A stretch of DNA of 43,880 nt, taken from DTJG01 sp964532995 (GTDB lineage Bacteria > Ratteibacteria > UBA8468 > B48-G9 > DTJG01). Each line of letters opens with the position of its first letter. Within the stretch, counting starts at the first letter, position 1. Under the pieces are notes generated by a model. The model saw only the letters and a program-made list of their open reading frames with translations. It was not told the origin of the DNA and did not search any database. Position numbers and translations under genes: made by a program. The stretch is taken from assembly GCA_964532995.1 (NCBI GenBank), contig CAZHJN010000013.1, positions 1 through 43,880 on the forward strand, in the 5' to 3' direction. This document shows, in pieces, positions 24,587 to 34,131 of this stretch.

Positions 24587-26058
24587 ATCTCTGATATTTT
24601 TTCTCCTTTTTCGCACACCACCGGAGTTATTTTACAGATCTCACAGAAGTATTTCAGGGTTTTTACATGGTCTCCGGCAACGGCAATTATGTGGTTGCAT
24701 GGAAAAACTTTAAGAAAATTATTGAAATCACAGTCAAGCTTCGCATGGACATGAGGCCATGTGGGATTTGTTTCAGAGTTGATTTTTTTTCTTAAGTTGG
24801 AATCCAAGGATAAACTTTCTCCTCTGATAATGACCATATAGGGTTTATCGTCCCATAAACCGAGCCGCGCAAATGTAAGTGGACCTGCTGCTGCATCAAA
24901 CTCAACAGATGCACCACCTGCTTTGAAATAGAATTCAAGAGCAGGATGAAAGGTTATCTTCTTGAAATTCTCAACCGGGTCATCACTTAACGCAGCGTAA
25001 TAGCTTGCGTGATTGCCTGAATTGCAGAAATCCCAGACATCAATATCAGGATGATACAGCCTCACATCCATAAATAGAACAGGCAGTCCGCCACTGCAAT
25101 ATTTCAATATCTGCATGGTCACAGCGGCATAAGAATCAGCCTCAGTGGAACATACAAAAGGTTCCTTCGGTCCATCCCAATCATATGGATCATTCATAAG
25201 CATCTCAGGAACATCACCGAGACACACATGTTCTGTAAGTTCTCTCTGCCCTTTGAGACCGCAAAAATCAAAGTCATATTCCTGGTTAATCTTTTTCATT
25301 GCGAGATAAAGAGCGATCTGTTTTTTTAATGTTTCTGGAGTCAGCATTTTTCCATCATACAAAATCCTGTCTCCAAGCATCTCTGTAAACCAGGCAAAAC
25401 CTTTTTCAATCTCAGCACCAGAAATTTTTTCCATTGTTTTCAGAAGTAAAAGCTGGTCTATCTGATAAACTGTCACGCCAAAATATTTTATTGTCGGAAC
25501 AAGGTGAAAGTATCCGGTTTCCATTCCCATAGAATGACCACCATAACAACCATAAACCTCATTCTTTATACAGGTTGCTGCCTGAGATGCATTAACCCAC
25601 TTTATCACTTCCTCAAGTGTACCGGAATCATCAATATCTCCAACTATCCTGTGAGTTCTGATACCGGCCTGTCTCAAAGCACCATCTGTAGCCAGTAGCC
25701 CGACATTTCCAGGATAAGCACCATTGTTGTTTGAAAGGGACAGCACCGGTTTATCAAGCCCGATTGTTTGAATAAAGGGCCAGACGAGATAAGGAAAATC
25801 CCACACATTATAGCACATTATTATCTGTTTACAGTTACTTCTGACAAGCTGTTCTCCCACTTTTCTTGCCGTTTTTATACTTTTAACAGTCTCAGAACCA
25901 ACAATGATTTCAGGTGCGGATCCTGTTCTATCCTTAAGGTTTTTTCTCAGAAGATCAGCCCATTTATTCAGAACATTCATATTTTCTTTTTCATTTGCCT
26001 TCCAGACATGTTCACGTTCATCATTCATCATCACCAGACCAATCGGCGTCCTTTTCAT
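24568..26058 (-). CDS. L-fucose isomerase-like protein
   Basis: A 496-residue protein of the L-fucose/L-arabinose isomerase superfamily. It has an N-terminal Rossmann-like region (GSETVKSIKTARKVGEQL), a central region with YNVWDFPYLVWP (83-94), and candidate metal and base residues in STEADSYAAVT (Glu306), LFMDVR (Asp331) and WPHVHAK (His436/His438). These fit the Glu, Asp and His ligands of FucI-type manganese enzymes. The substrate is unknown; no fucose kinase or aldolase is adjacent. It is in the housekeeping operon between addA and rpmE, with the strong site AGGAGG before the ATG. Confidence 0.8.
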   Translation of the reverse strand: MKRTPIGLVMMNDEREHVWKANEKENMNVLNKWADLLRKNLKDRTGSAPEIIVGSETVKSIKTARKVGEQLVRSNCKQIIMCYNVWDFPYLVWPFIQTIGLDKPVLSLSNNNGAYPGNVGLLATDGALRQAGIRTHRIVGDIDDSGTLEEVIKWVNASQAATCIKNEVYGCYGGHSMGMETGYFHLVPTIKYFGVTVYQIDQLLLLKTMEKISGAEIEKGFAWFTEMLGDRILYDGKMLTPETLKKQIALYLAMKKINQEYDFDFCGLKGQRELTEHVCLGDVPEMLMNDPYDWDGPKEPFVCSTEADSYAAVTMQILKYCSGGLPVLFMDVRLYHPDIDVWDFCNSGNHASYYAALSDDPVENFKKITFHPALEFYFKAGGASVEFDAAAGPLTFARLGLWDDKPYMVIIRGESLSLDSNLRKKINSETNPTWPHVHAKLDCDFNNFLKVFPCNHIIAVAGDHVKTLKYFCEICKITPVVCEKGEKISEIWELVK

Positions 26059-26070
26059 ATTTCCTCCTGA

Positions 26071-28704
26071 TTAAACATTACCGGACTGAATCTCCACACT
26101 TTTTATTATACCCCAAAATGTGAAAATAATGAATGTCTGTATCTGCCTGACACTGAAAAGCTGACTGATACCCTGTTTATAAAGTTTGAGTTGCTCAATA
26201 TCTGAATCCAAAATTTCCTTGCTGTGCCTGGTTTTAAAATCATAAATCATGCATGTATCATTTTCACAAATAACCCTGTCAATAACCCCATAAGTGCAAC
26301 GACCGTCTATTTCTGCCAGAAACTCCAGTTCACTGAAAGAATTCTTCCTCGGAATTATAATCTGCTTTAGTTGTGGTTTCAATAAATTCTCAATATGGAC
26401 TTCTATTTCTTCAGCAGCATCCTCATTTATTTTCATCTTTTTCAATAAATATTCTGTTCTTTTTTTCACAGGTGCAAGTTCAGGAACAAGGATATTGTTC
26501 GAAATTTCCTGGATAATTTTGTGTATGACAATTCCTATCTTATGTCTGAAAATATCATAAATTTCCCTGGACGAGGAAAAAGAAACAGGGGAAACAATCT
26601 TTCTGGAAACCAGAGGTAATTGCCTCACAGGCAGAATAATGTCCTGCGCAACAGGTATCACTTGATAAGAAACTTGTTCAGCCGGATAATCCTGCTCAAA
26701 TTTCTTTAAAAGTTCAAACCAGACGCTTTTTTGAGAGGCACCGGTTATTATCAAACCCTGCCTTGCTCTTGTCAGAGCAACATAAAGAGTTCTTTTTTCT
26801 TCCTCTTCCATCGCTTCCACGTAATCAAAGTAAAAAGAATCCTTATCCTGTTTGAAAACAAAAACATAATCCGCATCATGTTCATCCACCCTTTTATGCA
26901 TTAGTTTAATTTTGGATGTATCAGGCTTTCCCTGTTCAATGCCGGTAAGGAAAACAACCGGAAATTCAAGACCCTTTGATGCGTGAACGGTCAGAACCCT
27001 GACAGCATTTTGCTGTTCAGAAAATACATCCGCTTTTGGTTCCTCAGTCCTGGAAGAAATTCTTCTGAAATTCTGAACCATCTGGAAGAAAGGAATATCT
27101 CTCATCTCATGCACCAGCATTAAAAACTTCTCAACATTTGCACGAGCCTGAGAACCAAGTCTTGAAAAAATGGCAAGCTCCGTAATGATTCTATCCATGA
27201 CAGAAGAAGCAAAATCTTTTTTCAAAAGATCCCGCCAGTTATCAATTTTCTTCTGGTCAATATCAAAAATTGAATCAATGACATTTTTCAATGAAAGCAT
27301 GTCAGAGGGGTCCGCAAGAACACAGAGAAGAGAAATAAGAAATACAATTTCAGGCTCCTGATAAAAACCTATTCCACCAACATTAACAAAAGGAATTGAA
27401 TACTTCCTGAAGCAATCTTCAAGAACAGACAGATGTGTTCTTTTCCGCATCAAAACCGCAATATCTCCAAACTCTACCGGACGATACGTATCCTGCTTTT
27501 TATCATAAACAGCAAAATTTTTTTTGATGAGCGATAAAATTTTTTTAGATATCCATTCGTACTCTCGTTGTTTTTCGTTTCTTATGCTTTCACCTCTGTC
27601 AAAGAATTCAATTTCAACAAAGCCGTGATTTCTTTCAGAAAATTTACTGCTGACTGAAAGTTTTTCCTCAAAAGGAAACCCATTCTGTCCATCAAAAACA
27701 TCATTAACAAAATCAATAATTTCCGGAAAACTCCTGTGGTTTGTTGTTAAAAACTCATTCTTTACATAAGGAGCATAGAATTTTTTTGCATCGTCAAAAA
27801 CCGTATTTTCAGCACCACGAAAAAAATAAATTGATTGTTTTCTATCTCCAACAAAAAATAAACCATAGTCCCTTCCTGATTCTGCCTTTGCTCCCCTGCC
27901 AGAAATCCATTCTCTTGAAAACTCTCTGATTATTTTCCATTGCAGAAGGCTTGTATCCTGAAATTCATCAACAAGAATAAAGTCAACAGCCTGATCAAAG
28001 TCGTTTAGAATATTCAAAGCCTCCGGATGTTCGCAGATTAAAAGATATGCAAGAGATTCAAGGTCGTCAAAATCCATCACATAGTTTTGCTGTTTTATTT
28101 CAGAATATATTTTTTTAATTTCTCTGAAACACTCAAACATCGGCTCACTGAATTTTTTGTCTCCTGGTCTACCAAGAAACACCTGGGGATGAGTATTATT
28201 GAGTTCCTCCATATAATCCAGAAAACTTTTCAATTTCATCGGTTTCAGGTTATTCAATATTCTGTTATCCGGATTGGTCTTTTCCAGAAAAACCGAAAGG
28301 GCGCGCCTGAAAAAAACATAAGACTGTTCCGGCTGGCAGACTGAAAAATTCGGATCCATCTGAAACAGAAAGGAAAACCTTTTAAGCAAACTCCTGCAGA
28401 ATGAGTGAATTGTTGATATTCTTAAAAGGAAAAGCTGGTTTTCACACTCAATTTTTTTCTCTTCATTTCTGAGTTGATTGATGACCTTTTCAAAAATACT
28501 CTGAACTATCCTTGTTTTCATTTCACAGGATGCTTTTTCCGAAAAGGTTATCGCAACAAGTCTCCTCATTGAATCCGCAAAATCCCTTTTCTCAGCATGA
28601 TCTACAAATTCATTTGTTAACCTGTATGTCTTACCTGTTCCAGCCGAAGCGTGAATAATCTTAACCGATAGATTTATTTCAGAATTATTGTTCACCCTCA
28701 TCAC
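26071..28704 (-). CDS. addA: ATP-dependent helicase/nuclease AddA (RecB-like)
   Basis: The active helicase subunit of the AddAB complex that resects double-strand breaks. It has Walker A in HASAGTGKT (18-26), motif II VDEFQD (245-250), GDRKQSIYFFRGA (286-298), the motif V-VI region VLTVHASKGLEFPVVF and LYVALTRARQGL, and a C-terminal nuclease domain with GVIDRVI and YDFKT carrying the catalytic Asp and Lys. At 877 residues it is shorter than the 1,200 of Bacillus AddA. It overlaps addB by 20 nt. Alternative starts ATG 28701 or GTG 28695 are possible; AAGGG precedes them. Confidence 0.93.
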   Translation of the reverse strand: MMRVNNNSEINLSVKIIHASAGTGKTYRLTNEFVDHAEKRDFADSMRRLVAITFSEKASCEMKTRIVQSIFEKVINQLRNEEKKIECENQLFLLRISTIHSFCRSLLKRFSFLFQMDPNFSVCQPEQSYVFFRRALSVFLEKTNPDNRILNNLKPMKLKSFLDYMEELNNTHPQVFLGRPGDKKFSEPMFECFREIKKIYSEIKQQNYVMDFDDLESLAYLLICEHPEALNILNDFDQAVDFILVDEFQDTSLLQWKIIREFSREWISGRGAKAESGRDYGLFFVGDRKQSIYFFRGAENTVFDDAKKFYAPYVKNEFLTTNHRSFPEIIDFVNDVFDGQNGFPFEEKLSVSSKFSERNHGFVEIEFFDRGESIRNEKQREYEWISKKILSLIKKNFAVYDKKQDTYRPVEFGDIAVLMRKRTHLSVLEDCFRKYSIPFVNVGGIGFYQEPEIVFLISLLCVLADPSDMLSLKNVIDSIFDIDQKKIDNWRDLLKKDFASSVMDRIITELAIFSRLGSQARANVEKFLMLVHEMRDIPFFQMVQNFRRISSRTEEPKADVFSEQQNAVRVLTVHASKGLEFPVVFLTGIEQGKPDTSKIKLMHKRVDEHDADYVFVFKQDKDSFYFDYVEAMEEEEKRTLYVALTRARQGLIITGASQKSVWFELLKKFEQDYPAEQVSYQVIPVAQDIILPVRQLPLVSRKIVSPVSFSSSREIYDIFRHKIGIVIHKIIQEISNNILVPELAPVKKRTEYLLKKMKINEDAAEEIEVHIENLLKPQLKQIIIPRKNSFSELEFLAEIDGRCTYGVIDRVICENDTCMIYDFKTRHSKEILDSDIEQLKLYKQGISQLFSVRQIQTFIIFTFWGIIKSVEIQSGNV

Positions 28705-31357
28705 CCTTCACCACACAGTAATTTGAAAAACGGCAACCAAAACAATTTTTACCTTTTTTATCAAATCTGAAATTTCCATCAAGAATTTTCTCTGCAGCGA
28801 TATTAAGACTGTTTTCAAATGCCTCAAGAAATCCGGATATCTGTGGAAAGCCCTTTTCAAATTCAGGTTCATCAAAATTCAGAGACCAGACCAAAACATC
28901 AGGTTTAATACCTGTCATTTTATAATACATAAGAGCGTATAATGGAAGTTCAAGATTATCAAGTTCAAAACAATCATCCGATTGAGGAAATTTTTTCCTG
29001 ATCTCAGGTATCTTCCCACTTTTGAGATCAATTATTTCAAAATTTCCATCCGGCTTTTTTTCAATACGATCAAATTTTCCTGTTATCACGATTTTACCGA
29101 CTTTTACCTTCATCATCCTTTCAAGTTCAACGATTTTATGCCCGATATGGGCATCCAGCGCTTCCCTGAAGGAGTTAAAAACTGATTCCTTTCTTCTCTC
29201 AAGAAAATTTCTCATCACAGAAGGAATCCTGTAAAAAAACTCTCCTGAAACAAGATGTGGTTCTTCAATAAACCTATTGACATATCGGCAAAAACTATCA
29301 TACTGCTGTCTGATAATGTCTTTATCCATAACCCTTCCCTTAAAGTTTGCTGCCGCTTTTTCTGCGGCTGAATGCAGCAATATACCCCAGAATTCAGGAA
29401 TTTCTTCAACTTCAGGAGATCTGTAAGGTTCTATACCTTCCACATAGGTCAGGTAAAAATCGTATGGACATCTTGCAATACTGTCAAGCTGGCTGACAGA
29501 AAAATGCAGTATTCCATCCTCAATAAATTTTTTTCTGAATTTTTCAATGTCAATCTTAAGAGAAAAAATGGTCTCAGTGCCTGAAACATAAGCTGTTGCA
29601 CCGTAAGATGATTCTTTTATTTTATAAAGCATTATGGATTTTCCCTTCTGTCTTCCTGAAACCTTTGAAGGATAAGAAAAAATAACTCTGTCATGGGACA
29701 TTTTCAATCTGTGGATATCAAGTCTTTCCCTGGCAACCCTCGAATTATAGGTGGATAGTTTTAATTTTTCTTTCAGGTTATCCGGAAGAAAAAATTCCTC
29801 TGTCGTTGCTGCTTCAGGAAGGGCATCATCCGTTGCGCCACCGAAAAATGCAAACTCTGTTTCAAGACCGGTTGAATCAAGAATCCCCATAACTCTAACT
29901 CCATATCCTTTGCTTTTCTCAACTTCTGTCAGGTCAAGTGCACTTTTGAAAATTTTTACAAATGATTGTCTGTCCACCCTTATTTCACTTTTCAATTCTT
30001 CCAGTACATCCATCAAAGCAATTTTTCCTTCGGCATCAAACTCACGCCATCCAATTTTTTCAAGAGCAGTCAACAACCCTTCTGTCCAGCCAAGCAAGGA
30101 TGTTTTTTCAGCTTCCATACAACTTTTTGCTTCTTCAAGTTTTTTCCAGTTCTCCCATTTTCTCAGCCAGTTTTTATCCGGGAAAAAACCCATTCCCTTG
30201 AATACTTTTCTGGATTCTTCTGAAAATTTTATTGCTTCTTCAAAATCAAATGAAAAAAATGGAGATGTAAAAAGAGACATAATGCTTTCCCACCACAGCG
30301 GAGAATCAAGCCAGTTCAGAAATGAAATTATTGCAACAACCGATGGATCCTGACTTAAAACATAGCCAGGGGTCATGCAGAATGGAATCTTTAATCTTGT
30401 GAAAATTCTCTGAACAGGTTCTCTGTAAGAGAGCATCTGAGGAAAAACAACAAGAAAATCCTCCCAGTTCATCTTTTTATCCTCATTCATCTTTCTGACT
30501 ATCATTTCTCCAATACCCCTGATTTCCTCATCAGGCGAAGGGAAATTGTAAACAATACAATCATCAATTTTGCCGGCTGCATCAATAGTAATGATACTGT
30601 CTGTGATGGATTTTAAAAATTCAAAATTTGGTTTGAGAATATATTTTCTGGCATCAAAAGGAGCATTTTCATCAAACTGATAAACGCATATAAAAAGTCT
30701 TGATCGTTCGGACACTTTCTGGATAAATCTTTTTTGAGATGGAATAAACTCAACCATTCCTTCAAGAAGAACAGTATTAAAATTCAAATCTTCAATATAA
30801 TCTGACGCAATTCTGTAAAGGTCATCCTCATCAACAAGCGATTTTTCTTCAAGAAAATTTTGATAATTCTGCATAATTTTCATTACTTCTTTCACAAGAT
30901 CCCTGTTTTCTTCATATTTCCAGGGGTACTTTTCAATCTCATCCATCCATAGTTCAAATTCAAATTTTTCATGAGAAACCTTAAAATCTTTTATAAAAGA
31001 TCTCACTTTTTCAGCAAGGGAAACAAATGACATCTTCCTTTTTGCAGCCAGTTCTCCACAGAGATCAAGCAGAATTAAAAGCTGTTCAATTCCCGAAATC
31101 AACCTGTATCCTGTTTTCTCCTGGACAATTTTTCCCGCAAATGCTTTTAGAGAATAACTGCAGGGTGGGATTAAAGGTTTTTTCTTCAATAAATAGAGCC
31201 TGGTTCTGAAATCATCAATTCTTGTCCATCTGGAAGTAAGATGGAGTACTGATGAAAAATCCGAAGTTGTATCAAAAAATTTTTCAACAATAAACCCGGT
31301 ACGATTTTTATAGAAAAAGGGTAATAGAACAAGATATCTTTTGTTTTTTTCAGTCAT
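28685..31357 (-). CDS. addB: AddB-like nuclease subunit with an iron-sulfur site
   Basis: The partner of AddA: a UvrD-like fold without a functional ATPase (no GKT Walker A in the N-terminal region) plus a C-terminal PD-(D/E)XK nuclease. The nuclease region starts at HFSVSQLDSIARCPYDFYL (Cys630), has GILLHSAAEKA, the GKFDRIEKK and IDLKSGK catalytic segments and ends with CX2CX5C (Cys872, Cys875, Cys881). Cys630 plus the last three match the [4Fe-4S] staple of AddB nucleases. The length is 890 residues. It is the first gene of the long operon, behind an extended -10 box at 31381-31389; no Shine-Dalgarno is seen before the ATG. Confidence 0.88.
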   Translation of the reverse strand: MTEKNKRYLVLLPFFYKNRTGFIVEKFFDTTSDFSSVLHLTSRWTRIDDFRTRLYLLKKKPLIPPCSYSLKAFAGKIVQEKTGYRLISGIEQLLILLDLCGELAAKRKMSFVSLAEKVRSFIKDFKVSHEKFEFELWMDEIEKYPWKYEENRDLVKEVMKIMQNYQNFLEEKSLVDEDDLYRIASDYIEDLNFNTVLLEGMVEFIPSQKRFIQKVSERSRLFICVYQFDENAPFDARKYILKPNFEFLKSITDSIITIDAAGKIDDCIVYNFPSPDEEIRGIGEMIVRKMNEDKKMNWEDFLVVFPQMLSYREPVQRIFTRLKIPFCMTPGYVLSQDPSVVAIISFLNWLDSPLWWESIMSLFTSPFFSFDFEEAIKFSEESRKVFKGMGFFPDKNWLRKWENWKKLEEAKSCMEAEKTSLLGWTEGLLTALEKIGWREFDAEGKIALMDVLEELKSEIRVDRQSFVKIFKSALDLTEVEKSKGYGVRVMGILDSTGLETEFAFFGGATDDALPEAATTEEFFLPDNLKEKLKLSTYNSRVARERLDIHRLKMSHDRVIFSYPSKVSGRQKGKSIMLYKIKESSYGATAYVSGTETIFSLKIDIEKFRKKFIEDGILHFSVSQLDSIARCPYDFYLTYVEGIEPYRSPEVEEIPEFWGILLHSAAEKAAANFKGRVMDKDIIRQQYDSFCRYVNRFIEEPHLVSGEFFYRIPSVMRNFLERRKESVFNSFREALDAHIGHKIVELERMMKVKVGKIVITGKFDRIEKKPDGNFEIIDLKSGKIPEIRKKFPQSDDCFELDNLELPLYALMYYKMTGIKPDVLVWSLNFDEPEFEKGFPQISGFLEAFENSLNIAAEKILDGNFRFDKKGKNCFGCRFSNYCVVKGDEGEQ

Positions 31358-31380
31358 GGCCGAATTTGTGTTATGACAAG

Positions 31381-31389
31381 ATTATACCA
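31381..31389 (-). promoter_or_regulatory. Extended -10 promoter upstream of addB
   Basis: TGGTATAAT on the minus strand (TATAAT at 31381-31386), 23 nt before the addB ATG, in the 57-bp gap after the MFS gene. No -35 box is recognisable, as expected for an extended -10 promoter. It would begin the long addB-gltA transcript. Confidence 0.6.
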
Positions 31390-31414
31390 CAACAAAAGAT
31401 GAAAAATTTTCCAT

Positions 31415-32737
31415 TCACGCTGGAGATGCAATCAAATCTCTCAGTTTGTTCAAATTTTCTACGATAACATCCTTAAAAACTTCGCCCACAGGTTTTTCCT
31501 TAATGGGTTTCATCCTGAGAATCATTGCCAGAAGTACAATGTGAATCGCGGCGCAGATAAGAAAAAGTATCTGATATATGCCGTAGCCACCGATATTAAT
31601 ATTTCTGTAATTTTCAATAACCCTGCCGCTTACTGGCGGCATGATCAGAGCGGGTAGCTGTCCCCCAAAAATTACAAGATACGAGTAGAATGCCACCCGA
31701 CCCTTTTCAGGTGCAATAAGAAACCTACGAGTTGTGTCTCCCATCAATTGACCGCCGGCTGCAACACCTCCTATGATTGAAATGAAAACAAGAGCTTTTC
31801 TTAAACCTTCTGAAGGGAAAAGATGGATATGCGCAATAAGCAAACAATACAGCATCCCCAGAACAAACGAAAAAAACAGAACAAACCTGCTTCCTCTGAA
31901 ATCATTCACCTTTCCCCAGACAAACGCAAGACCGCCCATACCCAGGATGCTGATGGAATTTAAAAACACGCAGAAAGACGAGGGCAGATTCAACACTGTC
32001 TTATAAAATGGTATTACAAATGGAGCGATTATATATGAAAAAAGATTCCACAGAAAATAAAAACCAAAATAAAGCCTTCTTTCCCTGTTTGAAAAAATCT
32101 CCCTGAAAAGAACCGCTGGTTCCTCCTGTTTTTTTTCCTCAAATGATGATGACGGCATTGAAACATGGAAATAACTGAATGGCCAGATTACAGAAAAAAC
32201 TGTTATCAAAAACATCACATTGAAAAACTGCAAAAAAGAGGGATCAGGACCGAGCAGAAATGAACTTAGCCTTAAAAAAGCAAAACCCACGATGGTCGAG
32301 GTGAATCTCAATATTCCAAAAAACCTTCCCCTTTCCTGCTCTGGAACCCATACCTGAACAACAGGAAACCAGGCAAGCGTTGAAACCTGGGTACCGGCCC
32401 AAAAAAGGAAAGTAAATATAGAATAATAAAGGATACTCGGAACAAATCCCAACTTTTCTGTTATTAGAAAAAGAGGCAGAAGAAAAAACGCAAGTCCAAC
32501 GATAACACATGCGGCCGGACGCAGAATTCTTGTAAAATTTCTTCCAACCCAGGAAATGATAAGAGAAGAACCAATACCAACGATAAAAGGTATAACGGAG
32601 AGAAAACCAAGAAGCCCTTCTTTAACTCCTATTTTCAGCAAAAAAAGAGTCAGAACGCCATTAAAAGCAACAGTATAATAGGCATTGCCTGCAATCTGTC
32701 CAATAAAAAAAATATTTTTTTCTTTATCTGTGAGCAT
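31415..32737 (-). CDS. MFS transporter, paralogue 1 of a tandem pair
   Basis: A 440-residue integral inner-membrane protein with about 12 hydrophobic segments of the major facilitator type. It shows FLLKIGVKEGLLGFL between the first two segments, PEQERGRFFGILR in the central loop and GGQLMGDTTRR near segment 9-10. A cytoplasmic C-terminal tail of about 35 residues (MKPIKEKPVGEV ... IIASPA) is conserved with its neighbour. The substrate is unknown. Its ATG is only 8 nt after a TATAAT box, so the mRNA may be leaderless. Confidence 0.88.
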   Translation of the reverse strand: MLTDKEKNIFFIGQIAGNAYYTVAFNGVLTLFLLKIGVKEGLLGFLSVIPFIVGIGSSLIISWVGRNFTRILRPAACVIVGLAFFLLPLFLITEKLGFVPSILYYSIFTFLFWAGTQVSTLAWFPVVQVWVPEQERGRFFGILRFTSTIVGFAFLRLSSFLLGPDPSFLQFFNVMFLITVFSVIWPFSYFHVSMPSSSFEEKKQEEPAVLFREIFSNRERRLYFGFYFLWNLFSYIIAPFVIPFYKTVLNLPSSFCVFLNSISILGMGGLAFVWGKVNDFRGSRFVLFFSFVLGMLYCLLIAHIHLFPSEGLRKALVFISIIGGVAAGGQLMGDTTRRFLIAPEKGRVAFYSYLVIFGGQLPALIMPPVSGRVIENYRNINIGGYGIYQILFLICAAIHIVLLAMILRMKPIKEKPVGEVFKDVIVENLNKLRDLIASPA

Positions 32738-32745
32738 AAAATTAG

Positions 32746-32751
32746 ATTATA
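32746..32751 (-). promoter_or_regulatory. -10 box directly before an MFS gene (possible leaderless start)
   Basis: TATAAT on the minus strand in the 47-bp gap between the two MFS genes, 8 nt before the ATG at 32737. No matching -35 box and no Shine-Dalgarno are seen. Confidence 0.5.
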
Positions 32752-32784
32752 CAATGAAAAATAAAAAATTCATTCAGTCTTTCA

Positions 32785-34107
32785 TCATGGAGGACTTGCT
32801 ATGATATCTCCTATTCTCATAAGACTTTCAGTGATTGAATCTTTAAGCAATTCCACAACGGGTTTTTCTTTCAATGGTTTCATTTTGAAAATCTGATATA
32901 AAAGTATCACATAAAACAACCCTGTGGTAATCATAATAATCTGATAAATCCCGTAAATTCCGAATTGAAGATCCCTGTTTTTCTGTATCAGAAATCCTGC
33001 AACAGGAGATGCTATAATTGACGGTAGCTGGGCACCGAATACAAGCATGTATGCAAAATATGAAAACTTATTTTTTTCAGGTGACAGAGCCATCCTTCTG
33101 GTAGTATCTCCCATCAACTGACCCGCAAAAACCACTCCTCCCAGAAAAGACGCCAGAACCAGAATGTTCCTTAAAAAAACAAATGGAAAAAGATGTATAT
33201 GGGAAAGAAGCAGCATATGAAGGATTGCCAGTAAACATGAAACAAATAAAACATATCTGCTTCCATATCTGTCAACAACTCTGCCCCAGCCAAAAACAGA
33301 AAATCCATATCCCAGGGTATTTGCTGAAACAAGGGTAACACAAAAAGAAGTGTTCATTCCAAGATCGGTCTTATAAAATGGTATTAGAAATGGACCTGAA
33401 ATGCCTGTTGTGAATGTCCATATAAAAAGAAATTTGAAGTATGTGTTGTGATTACTGTTGTGCAGAATTTCTCTGAATTCTGAAAGAAAACCTATTTTTT
33501 CCGGTGTCTCTTTTTTTATATCCGGAATGCCTGTCAAAGAAAGAAAATATGGAAAGAAAAATGAAATTAATGCCACCATCAGCACAACATAGAAAAATCT
33601 TATAAAATCAGGTTCAGGACCGAGTATTTTGGAAGATATATAAAGAAGCCCGTAACCAAAAAGAGTCAGTAAAATTCTCAACTGCCCGAGAAAATAACCT
33701 CTTTCATTACCTGGAATCACCGATTCAATCACAGGAAACCAGGTATACACATAGCCCTGAGTCGAAAAATAGAAAAATAAAAGCAGTATGCAAAAAACAG
33801 CAAGAATAATGCCTGAGGAGAAAAAATCTGCCAGAATAAAAACTGGCAGAAAACAGACTTCTATCGCAAAAAGAAGCCATGCCGATTTGATAAAGATTCT
33901 GACAGGATTGTTCGAAATATATTTAATCATCCACAAAGACGTAATTCCTGCTATGGATGGAAGTATTGAGAGAAAACCGATAAGTTTTTCTCTGACTCCA
34001 AGTTTCAGAAGAAAAAGGGTAAAAACAGGTCCAAGACATACGGTAAAAAAGAATGTACCGCATATAAGACCCACCATCAAATAAAATTTCTGGCGTGGTG
34101 AAAGCAT
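32785..34107 (-). CDS. MFS transporter, paralogue 2 of a tandem pair
   Basis: It is exactly as long as its neighbour (440 residues), with the same 12-segment layout and the shared features FLLKLGVREKLIGFL, PGNERGYFLGQLR, GGVVFAGQLMGDTTRR and the tail MKPLKEKPVVEL ... IIASPP. DNA-level similarity is still visible, for example around 33370 against 32000 (GTCTTATAAAATGGTATTA in both), so the pair arose by gene duplication. The substrate is unknown. It starts 24 nt after the radC stop without a clear ribosome site. Confidence 0.88.
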   Translation of the reverse strand: MLSPRQKFYLMVGLICGTFFFTVCLGPVFTLFLLKLGVREKLIGFLSILPSIAGITSLWMIKYISNNPVRIFIKSAWLLFAIEVCFLPVFILADFFSSGIILAVFCILLLFFYFSTQGYVYTWFPVIESVIPGNERGYFLGQLRILLTLFGYGLLYISSKILGPEPDFIRFFYVVLMVALISFFFPYFLSLTGIPDIKKETPEKIGFLSEFREILHNSNHNTYFKFLFIWTFTTGISGPFLIPFYKTDLGMNTSFCVTLVSANTLGYGFSVFGWGRVVDRYGSRYVLFVSCLLAILHMLLLSHIHLFPFVFLRNILVLASFLGGVVFAGQLMGDTTRRMALSPEKNKFSYFAYMLVFGAQLPSIIASPVAGFLIQKNRDLQFGIYGIYQIIMITTGLFYVILLYQIFKMKPLKEKPVVELLKDSITESLMRIGDIIASPP

Positions 34108-34131
34108 CTCATTAAGGATTTATTCAGTGAA

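Noticed and set aside
29751..30353. A 200-codon open frame on the plus strand over addB
   Set aside because: It is Ser- and Phe-rich antisense translation of an AT-rich gene, with no start signal.
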